Shown here one piece after another: positions 1 through 10,652 of a DNA stretch of 64,000 bases. This DNA is from Paraconiothyrium sp. Pb-2020 (taxonomy: Eukaryota; Ascomycota; Dothideomycetes; Pleosporales; Didymosphaeriaceae): positions 2,294,001 to 2,358,000 of the forward strand of contig JAJUBI010000003.1 of NCBI GenBank assembly GCA_022419385.1. Reading direction: 5' to 3'. Made by a program: the position numbers and the translations under genes. Under the pieces are notes generated by a model. The model was given only the letters and a program-made list of their open reading frames with translations. It was not told the DNA's origin and did no database searches. Position 1 is the first letter of the stretch. Each line of letters opens with the position of its first letter.

Positions 1-2563
1 TTGGGCGATGAGACCCCATTGGCAGCCCCATTTGGTGTCTTGGTTGCGAACATTGGTCGAGGAACAGGAGTCGGCGAAGGCGAGGTGCTGGGACCAAGGC
101 CTCGCCGCTTAGCCGGAAGGGCACGAGCAACGTTGGTGTCCGCGACCAGCAAAGCCTCTTGGTCCACAGTGAACTGGATAGGAGCAGACGCAGCCATGGT
201 TCTGAGGTAGTACAATCCAGTCTTCAAACCAAGCTTCCAGCCAGCAAAGTGCATGGAGGTGATCTTGCCCATTGTAGGCTCCTTCATGTGGATGTTGAGT
301 GACTGAGATTGGTCAATGAAAGCACCACGATCAGCGGCCATCTGAATGATGGTGCGCTGTGAGATTTCCCAAACAGTCTTGTACAAGGCTTTGACCTCGT
401 CAGGAATGTTGGGAATGCGCTGGATGGAACCACCATCAGCGATAATACGGTTCTTCATGTTGTCGGACCAAAGACCCATGTCTACGAGATCCTTGAGCAA
501 CCAAGGATTGACGACCTGGAATTCGCCGGCCAGAACACGACGAGAGTAGATATTGGAAGTATAGGGCTCGAAGCATTCGTTGTATCCAAGAATCTGCGAA
601 GTGGAGGCTGTCGGCATCGGCGCAACGAGCAAAGAGTTGCGAACGCCATGCTGAGCAATTTTCTCCTTCAACGGCGCCCAGTCCCACAGGTTGGTAGGGG
701 TGACGTTCCACATGTCATATTGGAGGATACCCTGAGAAACAGGAGATCCTTCGTATGTCTCGTAAGGACCTAGCTCCTTAGCCAAGTCGCAGGACGAGGT
801 CAATGCTGCGTGGTAGATGGTCTCGAAAATTTGGATATTGAGCTTCCTGGCCTCCGGAGAATCGAAAGGCATGCGGAGAGCCAGGAAAGTATCAGCAAGA
901 CCCTGCACACCGAGACCAACAGGCCTATGCCTGAAGTTGCTCTTACGAGCCTCCGGAACAGGGTAATGATTAACGTCAATGATCTTGTTCAAGTTGCGAG
1001 TAACAATTTCCGTAACCTCGTGGAGCTTCTGGAAGTCAAACTGGCCTTGTTTCTCATCAACAAACCTAGGAAGGGCGAGGGAGGCAAGGTTGCACACGGC
1101 TACCTCATCAGGGGCAGTGTACTCAATGATCTCAGTGCAGAGATTGGAGCTGCGGATGGTTCCAAGGTTCTTTTGGTTGCTTTTGCGGTTGCAGGCATCC
1201 TTGTAAAGCATGTAGGGGTTTCCGGTCTCCGTCTGGGCCTCAAGGATCGCATACCACAGCTTCTGGGCGCGGACAGTCTCGCGTCCACGACCTTCAGCCT
1301 CGTACCTGGCATACAGAGCCTCAAACTCTTCACCGTAGACATCTGCGAGGCCAGGAGCTTCGTTGGGGCAGAATAGAGTCCAGTCACCGTTCTCTTGGAC
1401 TCTCTTCATGAATAGGTCCGGTACCCAAAGGGCGTAGAAAAGATCGCGCGCACGTACCTCCTCCTTGCCGTGGTTCTTCCGCAAGTCCAGAAAACTGAAC
1501 ACGTCCGCATGCCACGGCTCCAGGTAGATGGCAAAGGCACCCGGACGCTTATTGCCACCCTGGTCAACATATCTAGCAGTGTTGTTGTAGACACGGAGCA
1601 TAGGGATGAGACCGTTCGAAGTACCGTTTGTTCCACCAATGTACGAGCCAGTGGCACGGATGCAGTGCACATTCAGACCAATACCGCCAGCAGTTTTGGA
1701 GATCATGGCACATGTCTTCAACGTGTCGTAGATGCCCTCTATGCTGTCATCCTTGATGTCGATAAGGAAACAGGAAGACATCTGAGGCTGAGGCGTACCC
1801 GCATTGAAAAGTGTGGGCGACGCGTGTGTGAAGAACTTCTGTGACATCATGTCGTATGTCTCTATAGCCTTCTCAATGTCCTCGCCGTGAATACCCACTG
1901 CTACACGCATCAGCATGTGCTGAGGACGCTCGGCTACCTTGCCGTTGATGCGGAGCAGATATGATCGTTCGAGCGTTTTGAACCCGAAGAACTGGTAGTT
2001 AAAATCGCGGTCGTATACAATAGCCGAATTGAGCTCTTCGGCATGTTCTTGTATGATGTCGTAGACGGACTTCGATATCATAGGTTGGTGCTTATCATTT
2101 TTTGGGTTGATATAGCTGAAAAGATCGTGGATCACAGACGAGAATTGCTTCTTTGTCTGCTTGTGGAGGTTTGACACAGCGATACGTGCGGCGAGGATAG
2201 CATAATCTGGATGCGTGACAGTCATGTATGCTGCTGTCTCAGCGGCCTTGAAGTTGTTAGCAGGAATTCCACCACAGTTGATGAACATGCAACATACTAA
2301 GTTATCCAGCTCGACCGTCGTGACACCATGGTACACGCCCGAGATGACCTTCATTGTGATGGCAGCAGGGTCAACATGGTCCGGGTCGAGGCCGTAACAT
2401 AGCCTCGATACACGAGCTGTGATCTTGTCGAACTGAACGCGTTCTTTACGTCCATCTGAAGTACCATATCAGTTCTGTCAACGACATGCAGGTGGCAGCA
2501 GGGGTAAGAACAGCGATGAGATCATGCATGCAGATTGTACATACCGCGCTTGTGAACAAACAT
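1..2563 (-). CDS. RNR1: Ribonucleotide reductase large subunit (class Ia), 3' end cut by window edge
   Basis: Reduces ribonucleoside diphosphates to deoxyribonucleotides, with the small subunit, in the cytosol. Exon 1 is only 19 nt (2563-2545) and encodes MFVHKR. An 89-bp intron (2456-2544, GTATGT...CTTCAG) follows, and exon 2 (2455-1) stays open to the left edge, giving about 824 residues. Visible: the N-terminal ATP-cone (KRDGRKERVQFDKIT), GGIGLNVHCIRATGSYIGG, GGNKRPGAFAIYLEPWHAD, the active-site segment SSNLCTEI with its catalytic cysteine, and PMPTASTSQILG. Family members are about 860-930 residues, so the C-terminal redox-active cysteine tail lies outside the window. The last visible part is a Pro/Ser-rich linker. 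The start was chosen because the short first exon joins in phase to the conserved ATP-cone. It is divergent from the bL17m gene, and the shared promoter carries MCB-like sites. Confidence 0.97.
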
Positions 2564-2909
2564 GTTGGAATCGTAAAATTATCAGTTGTATATGGGTATC
2601 TCAACGCGTGGAGTATGGAAGTGGAAGCGGATTTGGGAGGAGGGGTGAGAGGCTTTTAAATCAAGACGCGTCGAAGCAAAACACGCGCGGTACACGCACG
2701 GTTCGACGCGCCTTCCTTGCCACTTAGAGTGGAAAGTGGTTGCTTGGTCAGCGCACGTGCCGTCGCGCTAGGCGGCACCTTTCGCCGAATCTTTTCAGGA
2801 CGACGCCAGGGCATCGAAAGGCGGGCAACGGGGGAGCTGCGCGTCATCTGCAGCTGGGACCATTTCGATTCTCCTCTTACTCAATTGTTGATAATCTCGA
2901 TTGCCCATC
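2564..2909. promoter_or_regulatory. Divergent RNR1 / mitochondrial L17 promoter with MCB-like (ACGCGT) sites
   Basis: Perfect ACGCGT hexamers lie at 2604-2609 and 2666-2671, about 41 and 103 bp upstream of the RNR1 start. ACGCGC near-matches lie at about 2683-2688 and 2706-2711. ACGCGT is the MluI cell-cycle box bound by MBF (Mbp1-Swi6; Cdc10 complexes in fission yeast), which drives ribonucleotide reductase at G1/S in yeasts. That this fungus uses them the same way is inference. Confidence 0.55.
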
Positions 2910-3768
2910 ATGGCGGGCGGGCACATGAAGTATCGTCACCTCAGCCGGTCGTCGTCGCATCGAGAAGCTCTTCTCCGAAATCTTGTCACATCGCTCTTCA
3001 GACAGGAATCGATAACAACGACATGGCACAAGGCGAAGGAGGCACAGAGACTGGCAGAGAAGCTGATTACGTTGGGAAAGAAAAACACAGAAGCGACACG
3101 GCGGAGAGCGCATCAGATCTTCTTTGTACGGCAATTGATGTAGCTCTCTTGACGCTGAGCTAAAATGTTACCAGGAACCTAAAGAGTTGGTCCCCAAGCT
3201 CTTCGGGCCCATAAGGGAACGCTACCTCGAGCGCCCCGGCGGTTATACCCGTGTCCTCCGCATTGAACCTACAAAGGAAGACCAAGCCGAATCTGCCATT
3301 CTGGAACTGGTCGACGGACCCAAAGATATGCGCTTTGCCATGACAGCAAAGACATTGTCAAATCTACCGGAGACTACGCGCATGAACGAGCTTACAGCTA
3401 GGAACGTCAAAAAGGTTACACAGTTCCGGAAAGATGGCGTAGAGCATCTGCGGGACATGGTCGGGAAAATGAGGGAAGGCAAGAAGAAGATGTGGGATGA
3501 TAGGACACTGCTGGGCCCGAAGAGAGTATACTTGCTAGAAGAGAGGAATAAGAGAGACATGCATTTCCCCGAAGCGATCAACGATGGCGAGCTTCCAAAC
3601 CCTGTTAAGCTATTGCATGGCGGCGTGCTTCAGCGAGGCACAAAGATCTGGAACGTACGAGATATTGTGGAACGAAACAGAAACAAGGCCAAGGAGGTTG
3701 CGCGATCAAGAGACGAGAAGGCACAGACGAAAGGAAGGAAGATATCTGAAGTTCTTCAGTCGGAATAA
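2910..3768 (+). CDS. MRPL8: Mitochondrial large ribosomal subunit protein bL17m
   Basis: Structural protein of the mitochondrial large ribosomal subunit. Exon 1 (2910-3125) begins MAGGHMKYRHLSR and carries the bL17 signatures SSHREALLRNLVTSL and KAKEAQRLAEKLITLGKK. A 49-bp intron (3126-3174, GTACGG...TTACCAG, branch-like GCTGAGCTAA) joins TTC TTT to GAA CCT. Exon 2 (3175-3768) continues with KLFGPIRERYLERPGGYTR and the ILELVD strand typical of L17, then a basic, coiled fungal C-terminal extension. Total is about 269 aa, longer than bacterial L17 (about 120-130 aa), as is usual for fungal mitochondrial versions. An in-frame ATG at 2901 is possible, but MAGG is the usual fungal start. Confidence 0.93.
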
Positions 3769-5444
3769 GGCGAGAATGCTCTGTACTATACTGTCTTAAT
3801 AGTAGCCTTCAATACCCTATATGGAACACGTTATTGCTCAATACAAACCGCTCCTGAGCACTTCCAAGTCCGTCGCCAGGAGTAACACGCCTTATCGTTA
3901 GGAGGCCATCATGAGGAATGTCCACTTGTCCCTGGCTAATATTACCTCAGCAACTGCAAACGTTGGCTTTGCTGTCGTACAGTTCCTATGTATACACTCA
4001 ACAGAGTGGGTCCTGTAGCTTCGGAAGAATTGCTCCAAGTGGCAAGCCGTCGCCCACACTCTCGGTTCACGACAGCTCTATGGTTCTCCGGCAGTATCAC
4101 AGCTCGCTGGTTACTCTTGACAAGAATGTTGTATTGCATTTCGCTCCGGCGTTAAGGTTCCCGTGCAGCTTCAGGACTTGAGTCGAAGGTGCACCTTTGC
4201 TTCAATGGCCAAGGAAAGTCGTACCTCTAGGTGTTCTGTCACCCCTTAAAAGAATAGGAGTCAGGCTTGGAGGGTTTTGACACCCCTTTTTAAGTTCACT
4301 GCTTACGGACAGGGCGAAATATACTGTCGTCGTGTGTCACAACCTCTTGTATATTGGCGGCATGTGTTGGCTAATCTCGCCTGGTCGTCCCTTGTTTTGC
4401 ACGTCGAGTCTCTCCTATGCGGCTTGACATGCTGTTTACGGATTCGATCCCTCGCATCTGGGATTCTACCTGAAAACTAACAAAATTTATTCCAAATTTC
4501 TTACCTTGATTGATCTAGACGCTGTGTTGTATTGCGTAAGCTTTGACTCTTTTGGACCTCGTGCAGCTACCATTTTATTCTGAGGAGTGCTAGTTTGTTT
4601 CTCATTTGATAGCTCCCACGCTTGCTTGCGGCTCGTTTTTCGATCAGTTGGGAATACTGTAAGCTCAGCAGTTCAAGCTTCTGGTCCCAAGTCTCTGATT
4701 GTCTGCTCGTTAAGTATAGAGATCGAGAACATCAATTATTCCAGGCTTTGCTCCGGCGTATTCGATACTCTGATACAAAGATCGAGGTGCAACACTAGCC
4801 GTATGCTGCCTTAACATCGACATCCGGTTGTAGGGGCATAGGCAGGAATGTGCCACGCTGTTGCAGAGATGCTACAAACATCCATGTTAGTAGTTGGAGT
4901 ATCGGAAAACATTCAAGAGGAATGAACACATACTATCCGAGAACTGCTACCCAGGTTGTCTCTTCCCTCGGTACTCAACTGCTTTGATATGAGATACGAC
5001 TAGACCACCTATTACCCTGTGCTACGCGCCATCAGCTATACATGTGTTTCGAAGGCCCGCATCTACAGGAGACATGAGATAATTAATTTTTATATACTGG
5101 CAAAATGTTCTGATACGGTGCCTGACCTCGCTCGATCAGCCATGCGATAGTAGAGGAAATTGAAAGTACATAAGCGCCTTGGTGAATTGGGATGTGCGCA
5201 CTGCAGCATACCAAAGGGTGGGGCCCGTGCTTGGCATACACGTATGTAGCTGTTACCATTTCGCGGTCAAGTGAAGGAAGCAACTCAAATGATGAATCAT
5301 GTAAGGTAATAACAGCTAAATCGCTGCATTATTCATCTCTGTTACCTCATTGCTGTCATTGATCAGGCCTTTTCAAGCCTTCTTCGTAATACGATACCTA
5401 CGTGAGATTAGCAAAATCTCCAGAAGATAACGGCCGAGGTGGTC
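3769..5444. other. Intergenic, no gene seen
   Basis: About 1.7 kb between two convergent genes (bL17m on plus, EFM6 on minus). Only short unrelated ORFs under 90 codons occur on both strands. I see no conserved motif, tRNA-like B box or tandem repeat. Confidence 0.6.
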
Positions 5445-6424
5445 TCACAGGAACAAGCTTTGTCTTGAATATATCTCCTTATCTGGATCGTCCTCTATTT
5501 CTTGCACATCGAAAATCTTCTTCGCAACCTTCTGCCATACCCGAAGGCACAAAGTCAACGTATGTTTCAAGAGGTGGGGATAGTACATTTGCTTGTGTCT
5601 TAGCTTAGCCAAGGAAAGACTCTTTTTCTGGGTCTATTACACAGACAAAAGGTCTTTCACTTTGCATTGCCGGAAGAACACATCAACATTGTACCTGGGA
5701 GACTTGCCATGAACTGCAAGTCTGCTCTTCTCCTCTTCTTGAAGCAGAAGTAGCAAACCGTGTTCTCTCCAATCAAGTCCTTGAGCGTACTCTGCAGTAG
5801 TGGAAACGCTGGCTCGAAGTAAACGCAGTCAGCGGCTAGAATGATGTCTGGGTGCCTCGATAGGCGCATAGGGGTAGGAGTGCCCCAGTCATAGATGGTG
5901 GCGGAGACCTTTGAGGTGAGGCTGTTGAGTGCAATGTTTTGCTTCATCAACTCGTACATGGGTTCTTGATCGGTGATATGGAGAGTTGTTGTAGTTTTGC
6001 AGCCAATGGCTACCGCCAAGCTATACTCATTAGTTCGTAGGTCAGCTGCGGAGAGGTAAAATGCTCAGGCAGGATTCGAAGCCCTAGATAGAGCGTTAGA
6101 ATAGACGTACCCTACAAGACCACCACCAGCACCTAGCTCGATGCTACGTCAGGTTAGCTGCACGTATTTCACGAGTCACGGGGAAAGGTACATTTCCTTT
6201 CCCTCCAAATCACTCTTATGCTTCCTCAGCATATATTTGCTGAGCACCATGCCCGCCGGCCACAACTGTCCGCCACATCCGTTCTTCAAATCTTCTTGAA
6301 GCTTCAGTGGTGGCGACAACAGTCCGTCAAAGTCAACTTCTGAAACTCCTGCGGACTTGATCACAGCAGGTGGGACGAGATCTTCGCTCACCCCGAAGAC
6401 GCCGTTGTCTTCACTCTCGGACAT
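5445..6424 (-). CDS. EFM6: EFM6 / METTL21-family protein-lysine N-methyltransferase
   Basis: S-adenosylmethionine-dependent methyltransferase of the METTL21 group; yeast EFM6 methylates translation elongation factor 1A. Four exons: 6424-6192, 6143-6111, 6020-5708, 5531-5445 (221 aa). Visible: the CGGQLWPAGMVLSKYM entry helix, SAM motif I IIELGAGGGLVGLAVAIG (assembled across introns 1 and 2), YDWGTP, and the family motif LAADCVYFEPAFPLL. Introns 1 and 2 are GT-AG (6144-6191, 6021-6110). Intron 3 (5532-5707) has a GC donor (ATG|GCAAGT) and a GGCAG acceptor. It restores the conserved tail KVAKKIFDV and a terminal SRQSLFL. Without it the frame ends at 5657 in unrelated sequence. The start codon at 6424 precedes an acidic leader. 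Confidence 0.85.
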
Positions 6425-7209
6425 AGTTGAGCTGTTCGAGGGTGACGGAGGACGACTTTGGAGGGGAAAGTTTAAGATGGCTAGCCGCATTTGGTATAAC
6501 CTGTTGCAGGGCAGGAGCAAGCGGGCGCCGGTTTCTCTTTTACTTAGGACGCAACAACGCAACCACGCAACCTAGAGAGGTTAACTTGTCATTTCGAATA
6601 CATCCGTCCTGCGTTCAATCTTATCCCAGGATACTACGATACATGAACTTATTAGTAATAACCCCAGCAATGGTGTACCAACCCTGATGATCCTCCAATG
6701 TAGTCTTCAAAACTGGCACAGTAAGGCAGACAGGCAGAGCTAACCAGCCTAATCAAATCTAAAACATGGTGCTCAACGGTAAGAAACAGGTCATTAGGGA
6801 TAGATCTCTGCCTCCCGCCCGCTTGCTGCAAATGGCCAAGTTTAGGTGCGTTACCGCACTCACAGGCCAAGGCTCGGAATGAGCGGAACGGAACGGAATG
6901 ACATCTTCAACGCCGGCTTTTCTCCCTTTGGTTCATTGCATTGTCCGCTTTAGACTCTACCTTTCCTGCAATTCTCGAGGGACTCAGACTAAGGTCTCGC
7001 CCGGTGCACGTTGCCGCGGCACAGACATCGTGTTGCCAACGCATCCCAGCCCCGTCAATTTCTCAAGGCTAAACAACCGCCCAGCCACCGAAGTGATCTC
7101 TTCGCAGCAGGAACGAGTCCCGTACCTATCACTGCCACCTGAAAACCTCACCCCTAGGCAACCGGAAATTTCGTACTACCATTTCAGCGTTGAAGCTTGC
7201 GAGACAGCG
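6425..7209. promoter_or_regulatory. Divergent upstream region of EFM6 and the Cys-rich GPI protein
   Basis: Contains a short CGGAA pentanucleotide run (three units at 6884-6898). The open frame upstream of 7210 (from 6898) has no signal-peptide character and is read as 5' leader, because a clear signal peptide starts at 7210. No other element recognised. Confidence 0.4.
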
Positions 7210-8658
7210 ATGAAGCTACGTAGTCTGCTCGCGCTTCCACCTACCATCTCACTCCTTTGCGCTACGTCTGCCACCGCCGAATCGCAATGGCCGTACAATC
7301 TACCGAAGCACATGAAATACTTTCCGGAGGAAGATACCCATGTAAAGCGGAGTTTGGATGTTCAAGAGAAAATTAAGAAGGAAAAGCCTGTTGGTGTTAA
7401 GAAAATGAGCAGCGATGCAGGTGAAATGTTCATGTTTGACAATTGGATATTCGCCACGGACGTAGAAGAAGCAGAGCGAAAGAAGCGCGCAGATATCGTT
7501 CCAGGGGATCTGGCGAATATAACAGGACAGTTTGAGGCAACTTTGCGACCAGTCGAGGAAAACTTACCACTCGACCCGTACCTACGATTCCGGGCGAGAG
7601 ATATGCTTTTGAAACGTGGTTTCAAGTGCCCTACTGGCACGAATGACTGCTCATCTATCGGACAATCGGACAGCTGCTGCGGCACGGGGACAACCTGCGT
7701 GAAGATATCAGATCAAGGATTTGGGCCTGTAGGTTGCTGCCCAAGTGGACAAAATTGTAGTGGAGGCATAAGCTGTAATACCGATGAAGGGTATACTAGC
7801 TGTCCAGAATCTCCGAACGGAGGCTGCTGTCTGCCTGGATACAGCTGCTCGGGTGTCGGGTGTAAGTGGCGCACGATGCAGAGCGCAGCGTTCTAAATTA
7901 ACCTCTTGACAGGCATTGCAATCGCTACATCTGTGACTTACGTTCAGCCTCCTACTCTCACATCGGTGTCGAGCGCTATATCCTCGACCAGCGTCGTTGT
8001 AGTCCCGACGGCGCAGTCCTCGTCTTCCACATCCGCCTCGCCTACACCGATCCCGTCAACGTCACATACATGCAGTACAGGGTGGTTCTCGTGTCCAGCA
8101 TCTGTCGGAGGAGGATGCTGTCAGAATGGAAGGACTGGCGCGACCGGCGCTTCCTGTCTTGGTGATGACACATCGAGTACCATGGCTCCCTCTGCCCCTG
8201 TTCGCCCGACAAGTGATCCTGGAACCACATCTGCGGCAGCCGCATCCTCTTCGCCCACCGACTCTCTATGTCCCACAGGTTTTTACGTATGTAGTGCATA
8301 TTATCCTTCCGGCTGCTGTCGCGTCGGTCACGATTGCCAAACGACTGGGTCTTGTATACCCACCCCGAGCACTACGGTCGTCAATACCAACGGAGTAGTC
8401 GTTGTCGCGGCGAGTGGTGCAAGTGTCGCGCCTCAGGGTGGAAGTTGCCCAAGTGCGTGGTATAGCTGTGCTGCAAGCTTGGGTGGCAACTGCTGTCCGA
8501 ACGGCTACTCCTGTGGAGACCAGTGTACAGCGACGTCTGGTACGAGCGCTACGGAAAAAGTGGCTCCAAGTGCAGCAGCTACGATACCCTTGACGATTCC
8601 CATTTGGACCATGATGACTGTCATGATTGTTGTTGGACTTGCGATAACTATGCTATGA
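7210..8658 (+). CDS. Secreted cysteine-rich, Ser/Thr-rich GPI-anchored cell-surface protein
   Basis: Two exons, 7210-7861 and 7913-8658, with a 51-bp intron (GTAAGT...TTGACAG) that splits a Cys codon; 465 aa. Residues 1-22 form a signal peptide (MKLRSLLALPPTISLL...). A charged region with a possible Lys-Arg processing site follows, then several CC-G modules (DSCCGTGTTCV, GCCPSGQNC, GGCCLPGYSC and, in exon 2, GGCCQNG, SGCCRVGHDC, GNCCPNGYSC) separated by Ser/Thr/Pro-rich linkers. The last 25 residues are hydrophobic (IPLTIPIWTMMTVMIVVGLA), as in a GPI-anchor signal or single membrane span. Such Cys-rich modules are common in fungal wall proteins and resemble chitin-binding folds. A binding function is inference only. 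Confidence 0.8.
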
Positions 8659-9339
8659 GACATGTCAATATACGATGACTTTATCATTATTAAAACATTT
8701 TAGCCGATCACAGCTCCTTGGACACTGCTCTGGTACAAGTTGTAATTTTCCTCATATCATCAAACGACCTCACTCCGATAGACAACATCCAGTTCCGCTT
8801 CCCTCGTCCATATATTCATTCCGAGATTCTTCCCCTCTGCACGGATTGTCCAGAATGTAATGTCCGCCGGTCTCTCATCTTCCCCGTTCCAGCTTTCCCA
8901 CCTCGAAGATTGCGCCTGTACACTGCGTTTCGAGAAATTGGCCTGAACGTAACGCCGTCCTCCCAACCAGCATCGCAGTTCACTCACCGCCAACAATGTC
9001 ATCGGATGTACTGATGTACACAAAGAATGACGAAAAACGATTACCGCCAAACTCTGAGGTCGCTTGGAACGACGAAGTAAACCAATCTGTGTGTGGCGCG
9101 TATCTTTCTCCCAAGCTGTACTGAACCGCTTGCAACGGTTCCAGATGCGTACGCGGAATATCGCAACCTTGAGATTGCAAAGCGCGCTCCTCGATGCATC
9201 GAAGTGCTGCATGAGCTGTGCCTGTGGAATACGCGTAGATCTTGGCGAGTGAGAGTCATTGATTTTAGTACGTATGGTGGGTTGAGGAAATAAGGGTGGT
9301 TTGGGTAGGCCATGGTCGAACTTGGTATGCGCAGTGATC
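8659..9339. other. Interval between convergent genes, possible unrecognised small ORF
   Basis: No confident gene. A plus-strand frame from the ATG at 8997 reads MSSDVLMYTKNDEKRLPP and stops after 42 codons. A second plus frame just downstream reads EPLATVPDAYAEYRNLEIAK and then HELCLW, which looks protein-like but is not in phase. I could not join them with a plausible intron and recognise neither. Confidence 0.3.
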
Positions 9340-10113
9340 TCAATCTGTGGCAGTCGTACGATTGATCTGGAGCGTCTGCTCTCCAAACGCGCTTTTGAGC
9401 TCTGGGATGCACTTTCGGCTGAACCATATCGTAAGCACCGGCACCTTGTTTTTGACGTCCTTCCCGCTCGTGCTGCTAAGAGCCGTGTACGTGAACCACG
9501 CCTCTCCACTTCGGCCCTGTACATCCTGCTTATCTCCACCAACAACTCGTTTCGTTACCTCCACGATTCCTACCAACTTTGTCGTACCCTCGCCGTAGGC
9601 TGAGATGGCGACAAGCCCATCATCACCTTTTCTATTCAACACACTTCCATACTTCTCGTCAGCTTCTGGGTTTCCTTCGAAACCTAGCAAGCCCTTGAGG
9701 CAATTGATTCCACTCTTAACGTTCTGGTTCTTCGTCCACACCACAGCCTCAACCGTTTCTTCCCATTTGCCGTTTAGTTTTCCCTCTATCTGCTGCAACA
9801 CCTCAACGGGCAGTAGAGTCCATGGTTTGTACAATCTCTCGGCCTCGACCTTTGTCTTTTGGGCTTTATTTTCCGGACCTGGTAATTTGGGGGCGATGCC
9901 GCCTTTCGTTCGTCGCCTCTTTGATAGCCTAGAATTCGCTCCTTCTTCTGTTGGTCGATCTTCTGGGTTTGGAGCCACCCACTCTACATGTTCTCCTGTG
10001 CCTCCAATTATTGGCAATGTAGGTCCATCGCTAGCGTAAGAAGCTGCCGTTGCAATAAACAGGGTCGTATCGCCCTCCCCGTCTGCGCCTAAAGAAGAAA
10101 GTGCGGAGCTCAT
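9340..10113 (-). CDS. Alba-like domain protein (possible RNase P/MRP subunit of Pop6/Pop7 type)
   Basis: Single exon, 257 aa from the ATG at 10113 (MSSALSSLGADGEGD). The N-terminal third is low-complexity with a basic stretch (SRLSKRRRTKGG), possibly a nuclear localisation signal. The middle (from about residue 90) has an Alba-like pattern: a helix with NVKSGINCLKGLLG, then the strand/helix LVAISAYGEGTTKLVGIVEV followed by TKRVVG. This resembles the core of fungal Alba-fold RNA-binding proteins, which occur in RNase P/MRP. Family assignment is by pattern memory only. A longer in-frame start at 10194 exists but looks like leader sequence. Confidence 0.5.
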   Translation of the reverse strand: MSSALSSLGADGEGDTTLFIATAASYASDGPTLPIIGGTGEHVEWVAPNPEDRPTEEGANSRLSKRRRTKGGIAPKLPGPENKAQKTKVEAERLYKPWTLLPVEVLQQIEGKLNGKWEETVEAVVWTKNQNVKSGINCLKGLLGFEGNPEADEKYGSVLNRKGDDGLVAISAYGEGTTKLVGIVEVTKRVVGGDKQDVQGRSGEAWFTYTALSSTSGKDVKNKVPVLTIWFSRKCIPELKSAFGEQTLQINRTTATD

Positions 10114-10652
10114 CGACACGTGCAAGTGAGGTAGAAAATTTCCAGGTTGTACCCGGCTAACTATCCTGCATGAGACGTATTTGGGGGAGATCACTGGGGC
10201 GGGCCAGTACCAGTGGACAGTCTGAGCCCTTATTGCAAGGGTCGCTGTTTGTGATAATGGAATGAGTGATGAGGTGGAAGGACGCGTCGAAATCGGACTG
10301 ACTGAGGCGGGTTTAAGAACACGCGTAACTCTAAACGCCGAATCACATGACCAGATATGCGCAGGCGCAGGCGCAACTACTTGGGCAGACTACATAACGT
10401 CGAAAGAGCAGAGATCGAACATCGCAAACAGTGGGTTTTGTGATGCTCGTGTTTCATATGTTGAGTCGTACATATACCTCTGGGGCTGTACGCCAAAAAC
10501 CGGGCAGTCCATCGTGCATGCAGGGTGCTTTACGCACGCCCTGCTCTATATATGCGGTAGATCTCGCAGGCATGCTAATGCCCTTGTTCCATCCTTGGGT
10601 TACTCCACTTCGCTACCGCCTTCTCCTAAATTCTCTTTACGCGGCAGCTGCC
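10114..10652. other. Intergenic between two minus-strand genes
   Basis: Holds the promoter of the Alba-like gene and the 3' region of NAA10. Two ACGCGT hexamers occur near 10283 and 10322. No gene seen; the plus ORFs here overlap NAA10 antisense. Confidence 0.5.

Noticed and set aside
2717..3163. 148-codon plus ORF over the start of the bL17m gene
   Set aside because: Out of frame with the conserved bL17 sequence; a shadow.
8760..9545. 261-codon minus-strand ORF overlapping the Alba-like gene
   Set aside because: Different frame from the Alba-like gene, basic random composition, no motif.
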